A DNA stretch of 64,000 nucleotides. It comes from Acidobacteriota bacterium. Its GTDB lineage: Bacteria > Acidobacteriota > Terriglobia > Acidiferrales > UBA7541. Shown here piece after piece: positions 33,790 through 42,854 of this stretch. Under the pieces are notes generated by a model. It saw nothing but the letters and a program-made list of their open reading frames with translations, searched no databases and was not told where the DNA came from. The first letter of the stretch is position 1. Each line of letters begins with the position of its first letter. Where the stretch lies: assembly GCA_003225295.1 (NCBI GenBank), contig QHYZ01000051.1, positions 62,001 to 126,000 of the forward strand, in the 5' to 3' direction. Position numbers and translations under genes: made by a program.

Positions 33790-35640
33790 TTAGCCTCCTA
33801 CGTTGTGGTAGAGACGGTAGGGCTCTTCACCGATTGCCGCAAACGGACGAAATGTGATTTTCCCAGCGTCACTTTGCACGAGCCAGTCTTCTGAAGACTG
33901 AGAAGCGGTCGAAGCGGCGAGGAGTTGCGCACGGGAAAAGTTCGAGGGCAAATTCCCGACACCAAAGAGTGCCAGCGGCCCTCGCAGCAGTGCCACGATC
34001 CGTGGGTTCTCCGGATCCACCGCTTGAAGACAGAGCGGCATCCCAATTTCAAAATCCACTCGGTCGCCATTTTTCCAAGTGCGAGACAGTTCAAAGAACT
34101 TTCCCGCGACGAGATCACCTTCCACACGCTTGCCGTTAACCGAAATACGCGTTTTTGTGTCCGCCCATGCCGGAACGCGCAAGTGCATCGCGAACATTTC
34201 CGGACGCGCCATGTCCAACTGAAGCTGGATTGTATTAGTTGTGGGGTACCTGGTTTGCTGCGTCAGAGTGCAATGCGTGCCGCCTTGCACCCACCTGACA
34301 CGAGAAGGAAGGAAGAGATTGACATAAATACCTTCTTTGGCTGGGTAATAAGAACTGATGCCGTAATCGGCGGTCAACTGTGGGAAAGTGCCGGAGCAGC
34401 AAGGCCATTTATCTTTGTAATAGACTTTTTTGGCGCCCACACTGTTGTAATCGGAATAGTAGAAGCTGGTGCCGTCAGCGAGAAGGGGCTTGGTGCCCGC
34501 GACCGTGTTGTACAGCACCTGTTCCATGTTATCCCCGTAATGAGAGTCGCGCGTCACCCGCAACAGATATCGCGTGATCTTGAATTGTCCGTAGGCACCA
34601 CACGGGGTTTCAAAGCTGGAGCGAGTCTTGCCCAGACTCTCGGCAAGCAGTCCCTTCCCAGGTTCCACAAACGCTTCGTCTGGCCCCCATCCTCCTGTTG
34701 CGTAACTTTGTTCCTGAACCATACGCAGGCCGTTCGCGGCAGCGCGGAGGTATTTTTCATCACCGAGAACCAAATAAGCCTGCATAGCAGAACTCAGTGT
34801 ATTGACGTGACTGTAGGCGTGCTTGCCGGGAAGGGCGTTGTGATTTTGCGCCAGAGCATCGTAATACTCCTGATAGATAAATCGCTCCCCCAAATCGCGG
34901 TAGCGCTTGTCGCCGCTGCGCTGATAGGCAAGAAAGAAATTCTCGGGCAAGGTGTAGGTTTCATCCCATGTATAGGCGATGGTCTTATGCGGTCGAGCTT
35001 CCTGCTCGGTCCGGCTCAGGGCCTTCTCCGGGAGATGCGGCAACACTGCATCAGTAGCTCGCTTGAGCACATCCAGTGCGATGGGGTCCGCCGCAAATTC
35101 ATGAGCATCGATGAGGCCACAGCAAGTCTTGTCAAAGGTATAGCCCGGCAGGCGGTAATCGACGTAGAACCTCCCGGTAGGCTCTACCGTCTCGGCAAAA
35201 GCGCGCACCAGGCGATGAACTTTTTCCTGCGTCGCTTTTGATCCTGTCACGGCGTAGGCGCGAGCCAATCCGGAAACGTATTGACCGAAGGAATGCCCGG
35301 CAATGAATGCATGAAAATTATCCTTCTCGTTAAAGTCGTCGGCATCATCATACCACCCGCCCAGATCGTGGCCTGGTGCCGGCAACCCTTGACGTTTCCG
35401 AAAGGGTTTCAGTAAACCGTCTTCATCGAGATTGAGGAACAACTTATGGTTCTCGTCGAACTGTCTCCGGAAGGGTCCGTCAAGCAGCTGTACCTGCGAG
35501 TAACCGAAAACCGAAAGTTGAGGAGTGATCGAAGCCGTTACCGAGGGGCGCGCCCACCCCCGGAGAGAACGCACCCCGATTAGACCTGTCGTGGAAATCG
35601 CCGCTGATTTGAGGAACTGGCGCCGGGTCTTAGTTTTCAC
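33790..35640 (-). CDS. Second GH127-like (DUF1680) glycosidase
   Basis: 616 residues with a twin-arginine leader (MKTKTRRQFLKSAAISTTGL). It shares the fold and landmarks of GH127/GH146-type beta-L-arabinofuranosidases: GGWYDDADDFNEKDNFHAFI, HSFGQYVSGLARAYA, a Glu-x-x-Cys in RSSFETPCGAYGQFK (about Glu345, Cys348) and a Cys-Cys pair in KDKWPCCSGTFPQLTADYG (about 414-415). The spacing E-x-x-C rather than E-x-C and the 'PCCSGT' version place it in a different subfamily from the 31633 gene. The last part is a C-terminal beta domain. Convergent with that gene; an imperfect operator lies at 35726. Confidence 0.85.
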   Translation of the reverse strand: MKTKTRRQFLKSAAISTTGLIGVRSLRGWARPSVTASITPQLSVFGYSQVQLLDGPFRRQFDENHKLFLNLDEDGLLKPFRKRQGLPAPGHDLGGWYDDADDFNEKDNFHAFIAGHSFGQYVSGLARAYAVTGSKATQEKVHRLVRAFAETVEPTGRFYVDYRLPGYTFDKTCCGLIDAHEFAADPIALDVLKRATDAVLPHLPEKALSRTEQEARPHKTIAYTWDETYTLPENFFLAYQRSGDKRYRDLGERFIYQEYYDALAQNHNALPGKHAYSHVNTLSSAMQAYLVLGDEKYLRAAANGLRMVQEQSYATGGWGPDEAFVEPGKGLLAESLGKTRSSFETPCGAYGQFKITRYLLRVTRDSHYGDNMEQVLYNTVAGTKPLLADGTSFYYSDYNSVGAKKVYYKDKWPCCSGTFPQLTADYGISSYYPAKEGIYVNLFLPSRVRWVQGGTHCTLTQQTRYPTTNTIQLQLDMARPEMFAMHLRVPAWADTKTRISVNGKRVEGDLVAGKFFELSRTWKNGDRVDFEIGMPLCLQAVDPENPRIVALLRGPLALFGVGNLPSNFSRAQLLAASTASQSSEDWLVQSDAGKITFRPFAAIGEEPYRLYHNVGG

Positions 35641-35725
35641 AGTGAATCCTCCTGAGCTTGCTTGCGGGAGTGCCCCTCAGAGTCTGGGGCGCTCTGCTAA
35701 CAATCCGCCGGGCGCCCGAATCTCA

Positions 35726-35737
35726 GCAAGCGTTTTC
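35726..35737. promoter_or_regulatory. Weak LacI-type operator upstream of second GH127 gene
   Basis: GCAAGCGTTTTC matches 9 of 12 positions of the local operator GTAAACGTTTAC and keeps the central CG. It lies about 87 bp upstream of the minus-strand GH127-like start and 67 bp upstream of the plus-strand TPR gene start. On its own it would not be called. Confidence 0.4.
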
Positions 35738-35803
35738 TCGCACGAGTTACGTATAGCGCGCGAGAGACTCCCCGTCAAACACTTGCTGCAATCGATTTCT
35801 TAA

Positions 35804-37333
35804 ATGAAGTATGCTGTCGTTGCACAGATGCGACGTCCGCTGGTATCCATTAAGAGGTCCGTTGGTCTCGCCATTCTTCTGCTTGCTTGCCGTTCTTTGG
35901 CCTTTTCCCAAATCCAGGAAAGTCAAGTCGAGCCCATTAGCTCGGCCTTGCGAGCCGGAGAATTTGACAAGGCCGTGGAACTGAGTCGATTCGCGCTAAA
36001 AGCGTCGCCAAGCAATGCACAATTATGGACCCTGCAAGGCATTGCCTATGCCGGGAAAGGTGACGGCAAGCAAGCTCTGACGTCATTTCAGCGAGCGCTT
36101 AAGATTTCCCCAAACAATATTGCGGCTCTGGCTGGGGCCGCTCAGATTGAGTACCAAGAGGGGAACCAGAGTGCCATGCCACTGCTAAATCATCTGCTGC
36201 AATTGCGTCCAGCAGATCCCACGGCCCATGCCATGCTGGCCGTGCTGGAATACCGGCAGGGACACTGCGGTGCGGCGGTTCCACATTTCGAAAAAGCTGG
36301 CCAGCTGCTCGACACTCAGCTCGACGCCTTGCATGCTCTTGCCACCTGCCTCGTAAGACTCAAGCGACTCGATGACGCGGCAGCGACTTTTCAGAGGGCT
36401 GTGGCACTTCACCCGGACGATCGGCGGGAACGTCACCTCCTAGCATCCATTCAGCTTATGGCACACAAGCCCGAGGACGCACTTTCCACGCTGCGGCCGC
36501 TGCTGGAGACCAAGGAAGTGGATGCCAACACCCTGCAGCTTGCTTCGACTGCCGCGGAATCCGCTGGAAACACGCCCCAGGCGGTTAGTACGCTTCGGCA
36601 AGCTCTCTTGCTCGACCCGCGAAACGTCAGCCTATATCTGGATTTTGCCAATATTTGCTTTGCGCACGAATCGTTCCAGGTCGGTGTTGATGTGATTAGC
36701 GAAGGATTGATGCTGCAGCCAAGCGCTGAGGAACTCTATGTGGCACGCGGAGTCCTCTACGCGCAGCTGGCACAATACGACAAAGCGGAGGCTGACTTCG
36801 AGAAAGCATACGACTTGAACCCGAATCAGTCTTTGAGCGCTGCCGCTCAAGGCCTGGTGGCTGTGCAGGCGAATGATCTCGATCACGCGCTGGCGTCGAT
36901 ACAGTCAAAACTGGCACGAAATCCGAACGACCCGCTCCTGCTCTACTTGCAGGCAGATGTACTCTCGCAAAAAGGGGTTGATCCTGGTACACCTGAGTTT
37001 CAGCTCGCGATGCGCTCGGCAAGGAGGGCGGTCACCTTGCAGCCCGCACTTGCCGCGGCTCGCGCCGTCCTGGCCAAACTGTACATGCAAACCGGGGCCT
37101 ACAAGGAAGCGATAGAGCAGTGCCGGAAAGCTCTGACCAGCGATCCGAAAGATCAAACCGCTGTGTACCGTCTGATCCAGGCGTTGCGGAAAACCGGACA
37201 GAAAAAGGAGATTCCTGAATTGCTTCAGCGTCTCGCCCAGCTTCGCGAACAAGCTACGCAAGAAGAAAGAGAGCGCTACCGCTACAAACTCTTTGAACAG
37301 GACGCCCCGGGGCAGCAGCCGACGCAGCCATAG
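35804..37333 (+). CDS. Exported TPR-repeat protein (partner of the following CRTAC1 gene)
   Basis: 509 residues. A Sec signal peptide (SVGLAILLLACRSLAFSQ) is followed almost entirely by 34-residue TPR units, about 12, such as LWTLQGIAYAGKGDGKQALT, AELYVARGVLYAQLAQYDKA and AKLYMQTGAYKEAIEQCRKA. The tail is charged and Gln/Pro-rich. No enzyme domain. It sits 122 bp before a CRTAC1 gene on the same strand, the same order as the pair at 60522-62120, so the two kinds of protein probably work together. Likely periplasmic or outer-membrane-associated scaffold; function unproved. Confidence 0.8.
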   Translation: MKYAVVAQMRRPLVSIKRSVGLAILLLACRSLAFSQIQESQVEPISSALRAGEFDKAVELSRFALKASPSNAQLWTLQGIAYAGKGDGKQALTSFQRALKISPNNIAALAGAAQIEYQEGNQSAMPLLNHLLQLRPADPTAHAMLAVLEYRQGHCGAAVPHFEKAGQLLDTQLDALHALATCLVRLKRLDDAAATFQRAVALHPDDRRERHLLASIQLMAHKPEDALSTLRPLLETKEVDANTLQLASTAAESAGNTPQAVSTLRQALLLDPRNVSLYLDFANICFAHESFQVGVDVISEGLMLQPSAEELYVARGVLYAQLAQYDKAEADFEKAYDLNPNQSLSAAAQGLVAVQANDLDHALASIQSKLARNPNDPLLLYLQADVLSQKGVDPGTPEFQLAMRSARRAVTLQPALAAARAVLAKLYMQTGAYKEAIEQCRKALTSDPKDQTAVYRLIQALRKTGQKKEIPELLQRLAQLREQATQEERERYRYKLFEQDAPGQQPTQP

Positions 37334-37381
37334 CCGCAGCACGCTAGGACTTTAGGACTTTCGCTTGGCCCGCCGAACTTT

Positions 37382-37397
37382 GAGAAAATGTTTACTC
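37382..37397. promoter_or_regulatory. Weak operator-like palindrome upstream of CRTAC1 gene
   Basis: GAGAAAATGTTTACTC resembles the local LacI operators (AAAA/TTTAC halves), but the centre is TG instead of CG. It lies about 60 bp before the CRTAC1 start at 37456 and would separate its regulation from the TPR gene if real. Confidence 0.35.
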
Positions 37398-37455
37398 AAC
37401 CTGGGCTACAAGCGACAGTCGCACTGGCAACACACAAAAGAGGAAAGCTATCGGA

Positions 37456-39222
37456 ATGACCTGCACGCGCCGCACCTTTCTGCGATTTTCGCTCGTATCG
37501 GCGGTCTCCATGACTGCCAAACAGGCATTTGCGCAAGGTGTAGCGACTCACAAGGCTAAGCCCGTGGTACGGCACGCCCCTTCTGGCCGCCCTTTCAACG
37601 CGCACTTTGTCGACGTAGCGGCCGCTGCCGGACTGAGTGCGCCGACAATCTACGGGGGCGTAGAGAGTAAGAAATACATTTTGGAATCTACCGGCTGCGG
37701 ATGTGCATTCATTGACTACGACAACGACGGCTGGTTGGATATATTTTTGCTTTGTGGCACTCGTATTGAGGCCGCTCCCCCCGCAGCGACTAACCGCCTG
37801 TACAAGAACAATCGCGACGGGACGTTCACGGACGTTACCCAAAAGGCGGGTCTCCATGCCATTGGTTGGGCTTCCGGCGTCTGCGTCGGGGACTACAATA
37901 ACGACGGATTTGAAGACATGTTCTGCACCTACTTCGGACAAAACATTCTGTACCGCAACAATGGTGATGGCACCTTCACCGATGTGACGAAGGCTGCCGG
38001 GCTGTTGAACGATCAACCGAGGTGGGGCGCGGGATGCAGCTTCCTGGACTACAACCGTGATGGGCACCTTGACTTGTTTGTTTCGAATTACGTCCGTTTC
38101 TCTATTGAACATGCACCGGTTCCTGGAGAGAACACGAATTGTAATTGGAAAGGAATTCCCGTCGAATGCGGGCCGCGCGGGCTTCCAACAGGATGGCACT
38201 CACTCTACAGAAACAACGGTGACGGAACGTTTAGCGACGTCAGCCAGCTGGCAGGCATCGCGCGGGCTACACAATGTTATGGCATGACTGTGGTGGCGGC
38301 GGATTTGGACGAAGACGGCTGGCCAGACATTTATGTTGCTTGCGATTCCACTCCTAGTCTGCTCTTCATGAACAACCATGATGGAACGTTCCGCGAAGAG
38401 GGAGTGTTGCGAGGCGTAGCCCTCAGCGACGACGGAGAAGAACAGGCGGGGATGGGGGTTGCGATTGGCGACTATGACCTCGACGGACATCTGGACCTTT
38501 TCAAGACGCACTTCGCGGATGACGCCAACGTTCTCTACCACAACGATGGTAAGGGAGCTTTCGACGATGTTACCCGCGCTTCTCGCGTTGGAGTGGAGAC
38601 ACGCTATGTCTGCTGGGGCGCCGGAATAGTCGATCTCGATAACGATGGTTGTCCGGACTTGTTCATGGTCACAGGTAACGTTTACCCGGAGGTTGAGCGA
38701 AAACTGCCGCAATACCAAAATAAAACACCTCGGGCAGTGTTTCGCAATCTCGGCAACAGCACTTTTGAAGAGTTGATCGACGCTGCGGGCCCTGGAGTTG
38801 CTGAGGAGCACTGCAGCCGCGGATGTGCCTTTGGGGATTTCGACAATGACGGTGACGTCGACATACTCATCGTAAACTTAAACGAGACTCCCTCACTGTT
38901 ACGCAACGATCTCATCGGGAATCAAAACTGGGTAAAGGTAAAACTTGAGGGTGTTAAGTCCAATCGGAGCGCGATCGGTGCCCGGGTTCTTGCCCACTAT
39001 GGCGGGAAAACGCAGGCCCAGAGCGTTCTAAGCCAGTGCAGTTTCTATTCTTGTAACGATCCCCGCTTGCACTTCGGGCTCGGAACTCATACGACTGTCG
39101 ACCTGGAAGTGCGCTGGCCCAACGGCATGGTTGAAGTATTTAAACGCATGCCGGTGAATCGATTGGTCACCCTGCGAGAGGGAGCAGGGATGGTGCAAAA
39201 CCGTGGCTGGTTGAAGTCGTGA
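37456..39222 (+). CDS. CRTAC1-type FG-GAP/ASPIC repeat protein (1 of 3)
   Basis: 588 residues. Twin-arginine leader (TCTRRTFLRFSLVSAVSM) followed by seven FG-GAP/VCBS calcium loops of the form DxDxDG: DYDNDGWLDIF, DYNNDGFEDMF, DYNRDGHLDLF, DLDEDGWPDIY, DYDLDGHLDLF, DLDNDGCPDLF and DFDNDGDVDIL. These predict a seven-bladed propeller with Ca2+ in each blade. The C-terminus is an ASPIC/UnbV module (LEGVKSNRSAIGARVLAHYG, LHFGLGTHTTVDLEVRWPNG). Such proteins are known in animals as cartilage acidic protein and in bacteria mostly as uncharacterised exported proteins. The gene follows a TPR gene and precedes a TonB receptor, so a role in glycan binding or capture is a fair guess only. Confidence 0.85.
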   Translation: MTCTRRTFLRFSLVSAVSMTAKQAFAQGVATHKAKPVVRHAPSGRPFNAHFVDVAAAAGLSAPTIYGGVESKKYILESTGCGCAFIDYDNDGWLDIFLLCGTRIEAAPPAATNRLYKNNRDGTFTDVTQKAGLHAIGWASGVCVGDYNNDGFEDMFCTYFGQNILYRNNGDGTFTDVTKAAGLLNDQPRWGAGCSFLDYNRDGHLDLFVSNYVRFSIEHAPVPGENTNCNWKGIPVECGPRGLPTGWHSLYRNNGDGTFSDVSQLAGIARATQCYGMTVVAADLDEDGWPDIYVACDSTPSLLFMNNHDGTFREEGVLRGVALSDDGEEQAGMGVAIGDYDLDGHLDLFKTHFADDANVLYHNDGKGAFDDVTRASRVGVETRYVCWGAGIVDLDNDGCPDLFMVTGNVYPEVERKLPQYQNKTPRAVFRNLGNSTFEELIDAAGPGVAEEHCSRGCAFGDFDNDGDVDILIVNLNETPSLLRNDLIGNQNWVKVKLEGVKSNRSAIGARVLAHYGGKTQAQSVLSQCSFYSCNDPRLHFGLGTHTTVDLEVRWPNGMVEVFKRMPVNRLVTLREGAGMVQNRGWLKS

Positions 39223-39291
39223 GCTAAAGACGCCAGATTTGCGGGGATCCGTCCTCCCACCACTCCATAATGCAAAAGTGCTAGGAAAACC

Positions 39292-39320
39292 TTGACAGCT
39301 TATTTTGAGTGGTATATATG
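39292..39320 (+). promoter_or_regulatory. Sigma-70-type promoter of TonB receptor 1
   Basis: A perfect -35 TTGACA (39292-39297) is followed by TATATA/TATATG (39313-39320) at 15-17 bp. Transcription would start near 39326. The LacI operator begins eight bases further on, the position expected for steric repression. Confidence 0.6.
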
Positions 39321-39333
39321 TCCCTGCAAACGA

Positions 39334-39345
39334 GAAAACGTTTAC
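39334..39345. promoter_or_regulatory. LacI-type operator of TonB receptor 1
   Basis: GAAAACGTTTAC, differing from the consensus GTAAACGTTTAC at one base, 49 bp before the start codon and directly downstream of the promoter. Confidence 0.7.
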
Positions 39346-39393
39346 ACAAAGTGATACATAAATGTTTGCTCGCGATATAGGGGGTGGAGGCAC

Positions 39394-42300
39394 ATGCGAT
39401 CGAAATCGGCTTCCGCTATTGGCCTGTCCATTCGGCTGCTCATCGCCTTTCTACTGACGACTGGCTCGGCTTGGGCTCAGTTTACGGCAAGTATTCAAGG
39501 AACCGTAACCGATCCAAGTGGTGCTGCAGTCGGGCAAGCGAAGGTCACCATTGAAAACGTTGAGACGCATATTTTGGGGACGACTACTAGCAATGCCGAA
39601 GGAGAATACCGGTTTCTGAGTCTCGCCCCAGGTTCCTACAAAATATCGGTTGAGGCTGCGGGCTTTTCCACGGTTCGCACGACCGTCACTCTTGAGACGA
39701 ATCAAAATCTAAGCGTACCTATCGCGCTAAAAGTTGGCGCGGCGACCGAAGTAGTGACGGTCACTGCTGAAAATCCACTCGTGAACACTACCGAGACGCG
39801 GAATCAAATGACGCTCGAAACTCAGGAGCTGTCCTCTCTGCCCATGGCGGGCCGCAACATGCTATCTCTTATCAGCTTGGCTCCTGGCGTCTCGGGACTA
39901 GGGCTCGCCGGCGGGCCCGGCGTGTCTTCGGGCACGCCTGGAACCGGAGTAGACAATTACTCGACGGAGACTGCCGTTGATGTCAGTGTCAACGGCCAGG
40001 GAACGGTAGCGAACATGTGGATTGTCGATGGGCTTGATGTCACCAGCGCCATTCGGCAGGGGGTCTTGAATCTCACGCCCAACCCCGACGCCATTCAGGA
40101 AACGAACATTCAGGTCAACACGTTTTCCGTGGGATATGGACGCGGGAGTGGCCTTCAAGTTGCGCAAACGACAAAATCTGGTGCGGATCAATTCCACGGC
40201 TTGGCCAGCGACTATTTCAACTACCAATCAATGTATGCGAAATATTCCTTGCCTGGCGAGGACCACCCGTACAATGCATTCCACAGCAACAACTTCTCCG
40301 GAGCGATTGGCGGTCCCATCATTCCCCACCACCAATTTTTCTTCTTTTTTGCCGTCGAACCGCTACGTTCCTCAGCATCCACGGGCAACCAAGTTCTCAC
40401 GTTTCCCGACGCACAGTTTGCAGCTTTTGCCCAAGCCAACTTTCCGAGCACTTTTGGAACCAAAATCTTGAATACGTACAAGCCTTCTGGCGCGACGGTC
40501 AGTGGCGTATCGAAGACCGCCAACGACATTTTCCCGGGTACGTGCGGAACGGCCGCGACAAGCAATTTGCCTTGTGCAACTCCGATGATTGACACCGGAA
40601 TATTCAATTCCAGTAGCTTCCGCAACGGCGACCAGTATTTTATTCGCGTTGATAAGGCTTTTAAAAATGACCGTATTTATGGGAGTTTCTTCCGAACACT
40701 TCTGCACAATGGCGGGCCCAACGTGATCCCTCAATTTACGACCACCAACCACACCACGCAGCGGGCCTTTCAAGCGAACTGGGCGCACACGTTTAGTTCG
40801 ACAACGTTGAATGAAGCCATCTTTGCCCAGAATCGCATCGAGGGTTTTCTAGGTGAAACCGGGGATTTCACCATTCCTGGAATCGGTGTAAGCGGTCAAA
40901 ACGTCGGATATGGCGTCGGCTTTGCCCAAGGCGATTTTATCCAGCATAACTATCACTGGCGCGATGTTCTGACCCATGTGCGGGGAACTCACGTGTTGAA
41001 GGTAGGCTACGAAGGCTGGTTTGGAGACGATGTGGAGCCGTTCCAGGGCCCGTGGTCGCATCCGGGATTCAGTTTCGACAATTTGTTGCAGCTGGCGCAA
41101 GATGCACCTACCACCGAAGGTGGGGTGATGTACAACCCCATCGCGGGACAGCAACAACTCTGGAACTGGAACGCTGCTTCCAAAACGTGGGGTCTATTTG
41201 CGGAGGATACCTGGAAAGCGCGACGCAATCTAACGTTGACACTTGGCTTCCGTTTTGATGATCAGGGGAACCCGTATTCGCGTTCAGACGCCACGGTTTT
41301 TGGCAACTTTATTCTTGGGACGGGGTCAACCTTCCCGCAGCGGGTGGCTAATGGTATAGCCAAGCCCTCGAAGCAGGCGGTAAATCATTCTCCCAAAGCC
41401 TATACTCCACGCATCGGCGCGGCGTGGGATATCACCGGAAAGGGTGACTGGTTGTTACGCGGCGGATTCGGTATGTATTCCAACTGGCTCACCCCCGCCA
41501 ACATCCAGGAAGAATTTCGCGGCAATCCACCGGGTCTAATCCTGCCTACGTTTTTCTCGGGAAATGCACCTGCCAACCGACCGGTTTTTGTCCAAGGTAC
41601 CAGTAGCAAGCCCCCGTTTGGGTTCCAATTCCCTCAACTGGCAGGCACGGCCTTGTGTCCTGCAGCCCCCTGTCTGGACGCTGCGGGAGGAATTCCGGGC
41701 GCAGGCTTGACGATCGGGGGAATCGACCCGAATATAGTTTCTCCTACCGCATACATTTATGCGGCCGCCCTCGAACACAGAATTGGTGGCCACTTTGTTG
41801 CCGCCATGCTTTATAGTGGATCTCACACCGCCAACCTTGTTGGGCTCGGCAACGCAGGAGGTCAAGTTTCCTATGGCGTGGACATCAATGCCTTGCCGGG
41901 CGACTTGATCGGGAAGCCAGCCAACTCCGCTCCGACGCGACTCAATTCGAGTTTTGGCGCGATTAACTATACTCAGAATGATCGCGTAGCGAACTACAAC
42001 GGTGTAACTTTTGACTTGAGAGGCAGAGTCACGCGTGGCTTCTTTGACATATCTTACACGCGCTCCTCTTCTAAGGATGACGCCGGCCGGTATCCGACCG
42101 CACTGAATCCTCACCAGTACTATGGACCCTCCCCTTGGGACGTTCCCAACCGAATCTCCCTTGGCTTCAACTATGAGCTACCAGGCCTATATAAGGGTTC
42201 GGGTGCGGTATGGAAATTGACGGCGGGATGGGGACTCAGCGGGACGAGCATCTACCAGAGTGGATATCCTTTCACAGTGTTCACCTCTGCCTCGTTTTTT

Positions 42301-42687
42301 AATTCAGTTCCAGGGGACTACAATGCCGACGGAGATCACTTCGACTTTCCAAACGTGACCAGTTATCGGCAATCGACGTCGCGGAGCGCTTATATCACTG
42401 GCGTCTTTACGCCCGGACAGTTCACAGCACCCACGCCAGGCAACGAAGGCAACGAAAAGAATAACGGATTCCGCAATCCGCCCTTTGTGCAGACGGATCT
42501 GAGTGCTTACAAAAACACACACATAACGGAGAGGCTCAATCTGCAACTTCGCTTTGAATTCTACGACCTTTTCAACCATCCCAATTTCCAGAACATCCAG
42601 GGTGATTTGTCCGCTGGAAATTTTGGCCGGGTGACCGGCCAAACACTACCGAGGTGGTGGCAGCTAGGCGCAAAGATCACGTTCTGA
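39394..42687 (+). CDS. Oar-type TonB-dependent receptor 1
   Basis: 1097 residues. Signal peptide (LSIRLLIAFLLTTGSAWAQ), then a carboxypeptidase-regulatory-like domain (about 28-110: SIQGTVTDPSGAAVGQAKVT; GEYRFLSLAPGSYKISVEAA). The TonB plug runs to ~260 (LSSLPMAGRNMLSLISLAPG; GQGTVANMWIVDGLDVTSAI; TFSVGYGRGSGLQVAQTTKS). The 22-strand barrel includes GGPIIPHHQFFFFFAVEPLR and ends RWWQLGAKITF with the C-terminal Phe of outer-membrane proteins. It should import a TonB-energised ligand, here plausibly arabino-oligosaccharides. No SusD gene follows. Ribosome site GGTGGAGG at 39382-39389. Confidence 0.92.
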   Translation: MRSKSASAIGLSIRLLIAFLLTTGSAWAQFTASIQGTVTDPSGAAVGQAKVTIENVETHILGTTTSNAEGEYRFLSLAPGSYKISVEAAGFSTVRTTVTLETNQNLSVPIALKVGAATEVVTVTAENPLVNTTETRNQMTLETQELSSLPMAGRNMLSLISLAPGVSGLGLAGGPGVSSGTPGTGVDNYSTETAVDVSVNGQGTVANMWIVDGLDVTSAIRQGVLNLTPNPDAIQETNIQVNTFSVGYGRGSGLQVAQTTKSGADQFHGLASDYFNYQSMYAKYSLPGEDHPYNAFHSNNFSGAIGGPIIPHHQFFFFFAVEPLRSSASTGNQVLTFPDAQFAAFAQANFPSTFGTKILNTYKPSGATVSGVSKTANDIFPGTCGTAATSNLPCATPMIDTGIFNSSSFRNGDQYFIRVDKAFKNDRIYGSFFRTLLHNGGPNVIPQFTTTNHTTQRAFQANWAHTFSSTTLNEAIFAQNRIEGFLGETGDFTIPGIGVSGQNVGYGVGFAQGDFIQHNYHWRDVLTHVRGTHVLKVGYEGWFGDDVEPFQGPWSHPGFSFDNLLQLAQDAPTTEGGVMYNPIAGQQQLWNWNAASKTWGLFAEDTWKARRNLTLTLGFRFDDQGNPYSRSDATVFGNFILGTGSTFPQRVANGIAKPSKQAVNHSPKAYTPRIGAAWDITGKGDWLLRGGFGMYSNWLTPANIQEEFRGNPPGLILPTFFSGNAPANRPVFVQGTSSKPPFGFQFPQLAGTALCPAAPCLDAAGGIPGAGLTIGGIDPNIVSPTAYIYAAALEHRIGGHFVAAMLYSGSHTANLVGLGNAGGQVSYGVDINALPGDLIGKPANSAPTRLNSSFGAINYTQNDRVANYNGVTFDLRGRVTRGFFDISYTRSSSKDDAGRYPTALNPHQYYGPSPWDVPNRISLGFNYELPGLYKGSGAVWKLTAGWGLSGTSIYQSGYPFTVFTSASFFNSVPGDYNADGDHFDFPNVTSYRQSTSRSAYITGVFTPGQFTAPTPGNEGNEKNNGFRNPPFVQTDLSAYKNTHITERLNLQLRFEFYDLFNHPNFQNIQGDLSAGNFGRVTGQTLPRWWQLGAKITF

Positions 42688-42854
42688 GCAGATTTCGCCT
42701 GAGCAACATGACGAGGACCAGTGTCCCACACCCCGGACGGTGGTCCCTAAGTTCCGGGATCGGCCAGTGGCACACTCTACGGTCATGTGGGTCTTGAAAC
42801 GAATGGATGTGATTGTCCACGGTGATTGCCCGAGAATTCCCACATTGCATCCAC

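Noticed and set aside
33925-35241. 438-codon plus-strand frame opposite GH127-2
   Set aside because: It is antisense to a well-defined glycosidase and reads as low-complexity hydrophobic/His-rich translation without motifs.
38674-38686. GGTAACGTTTACC within CRTAC1 gene 1
   Set aside because: It resembles the operators but is one base shorter between half-sites and intragenic. It encodes part of a conserved protein segment, so chance similarity is likely.
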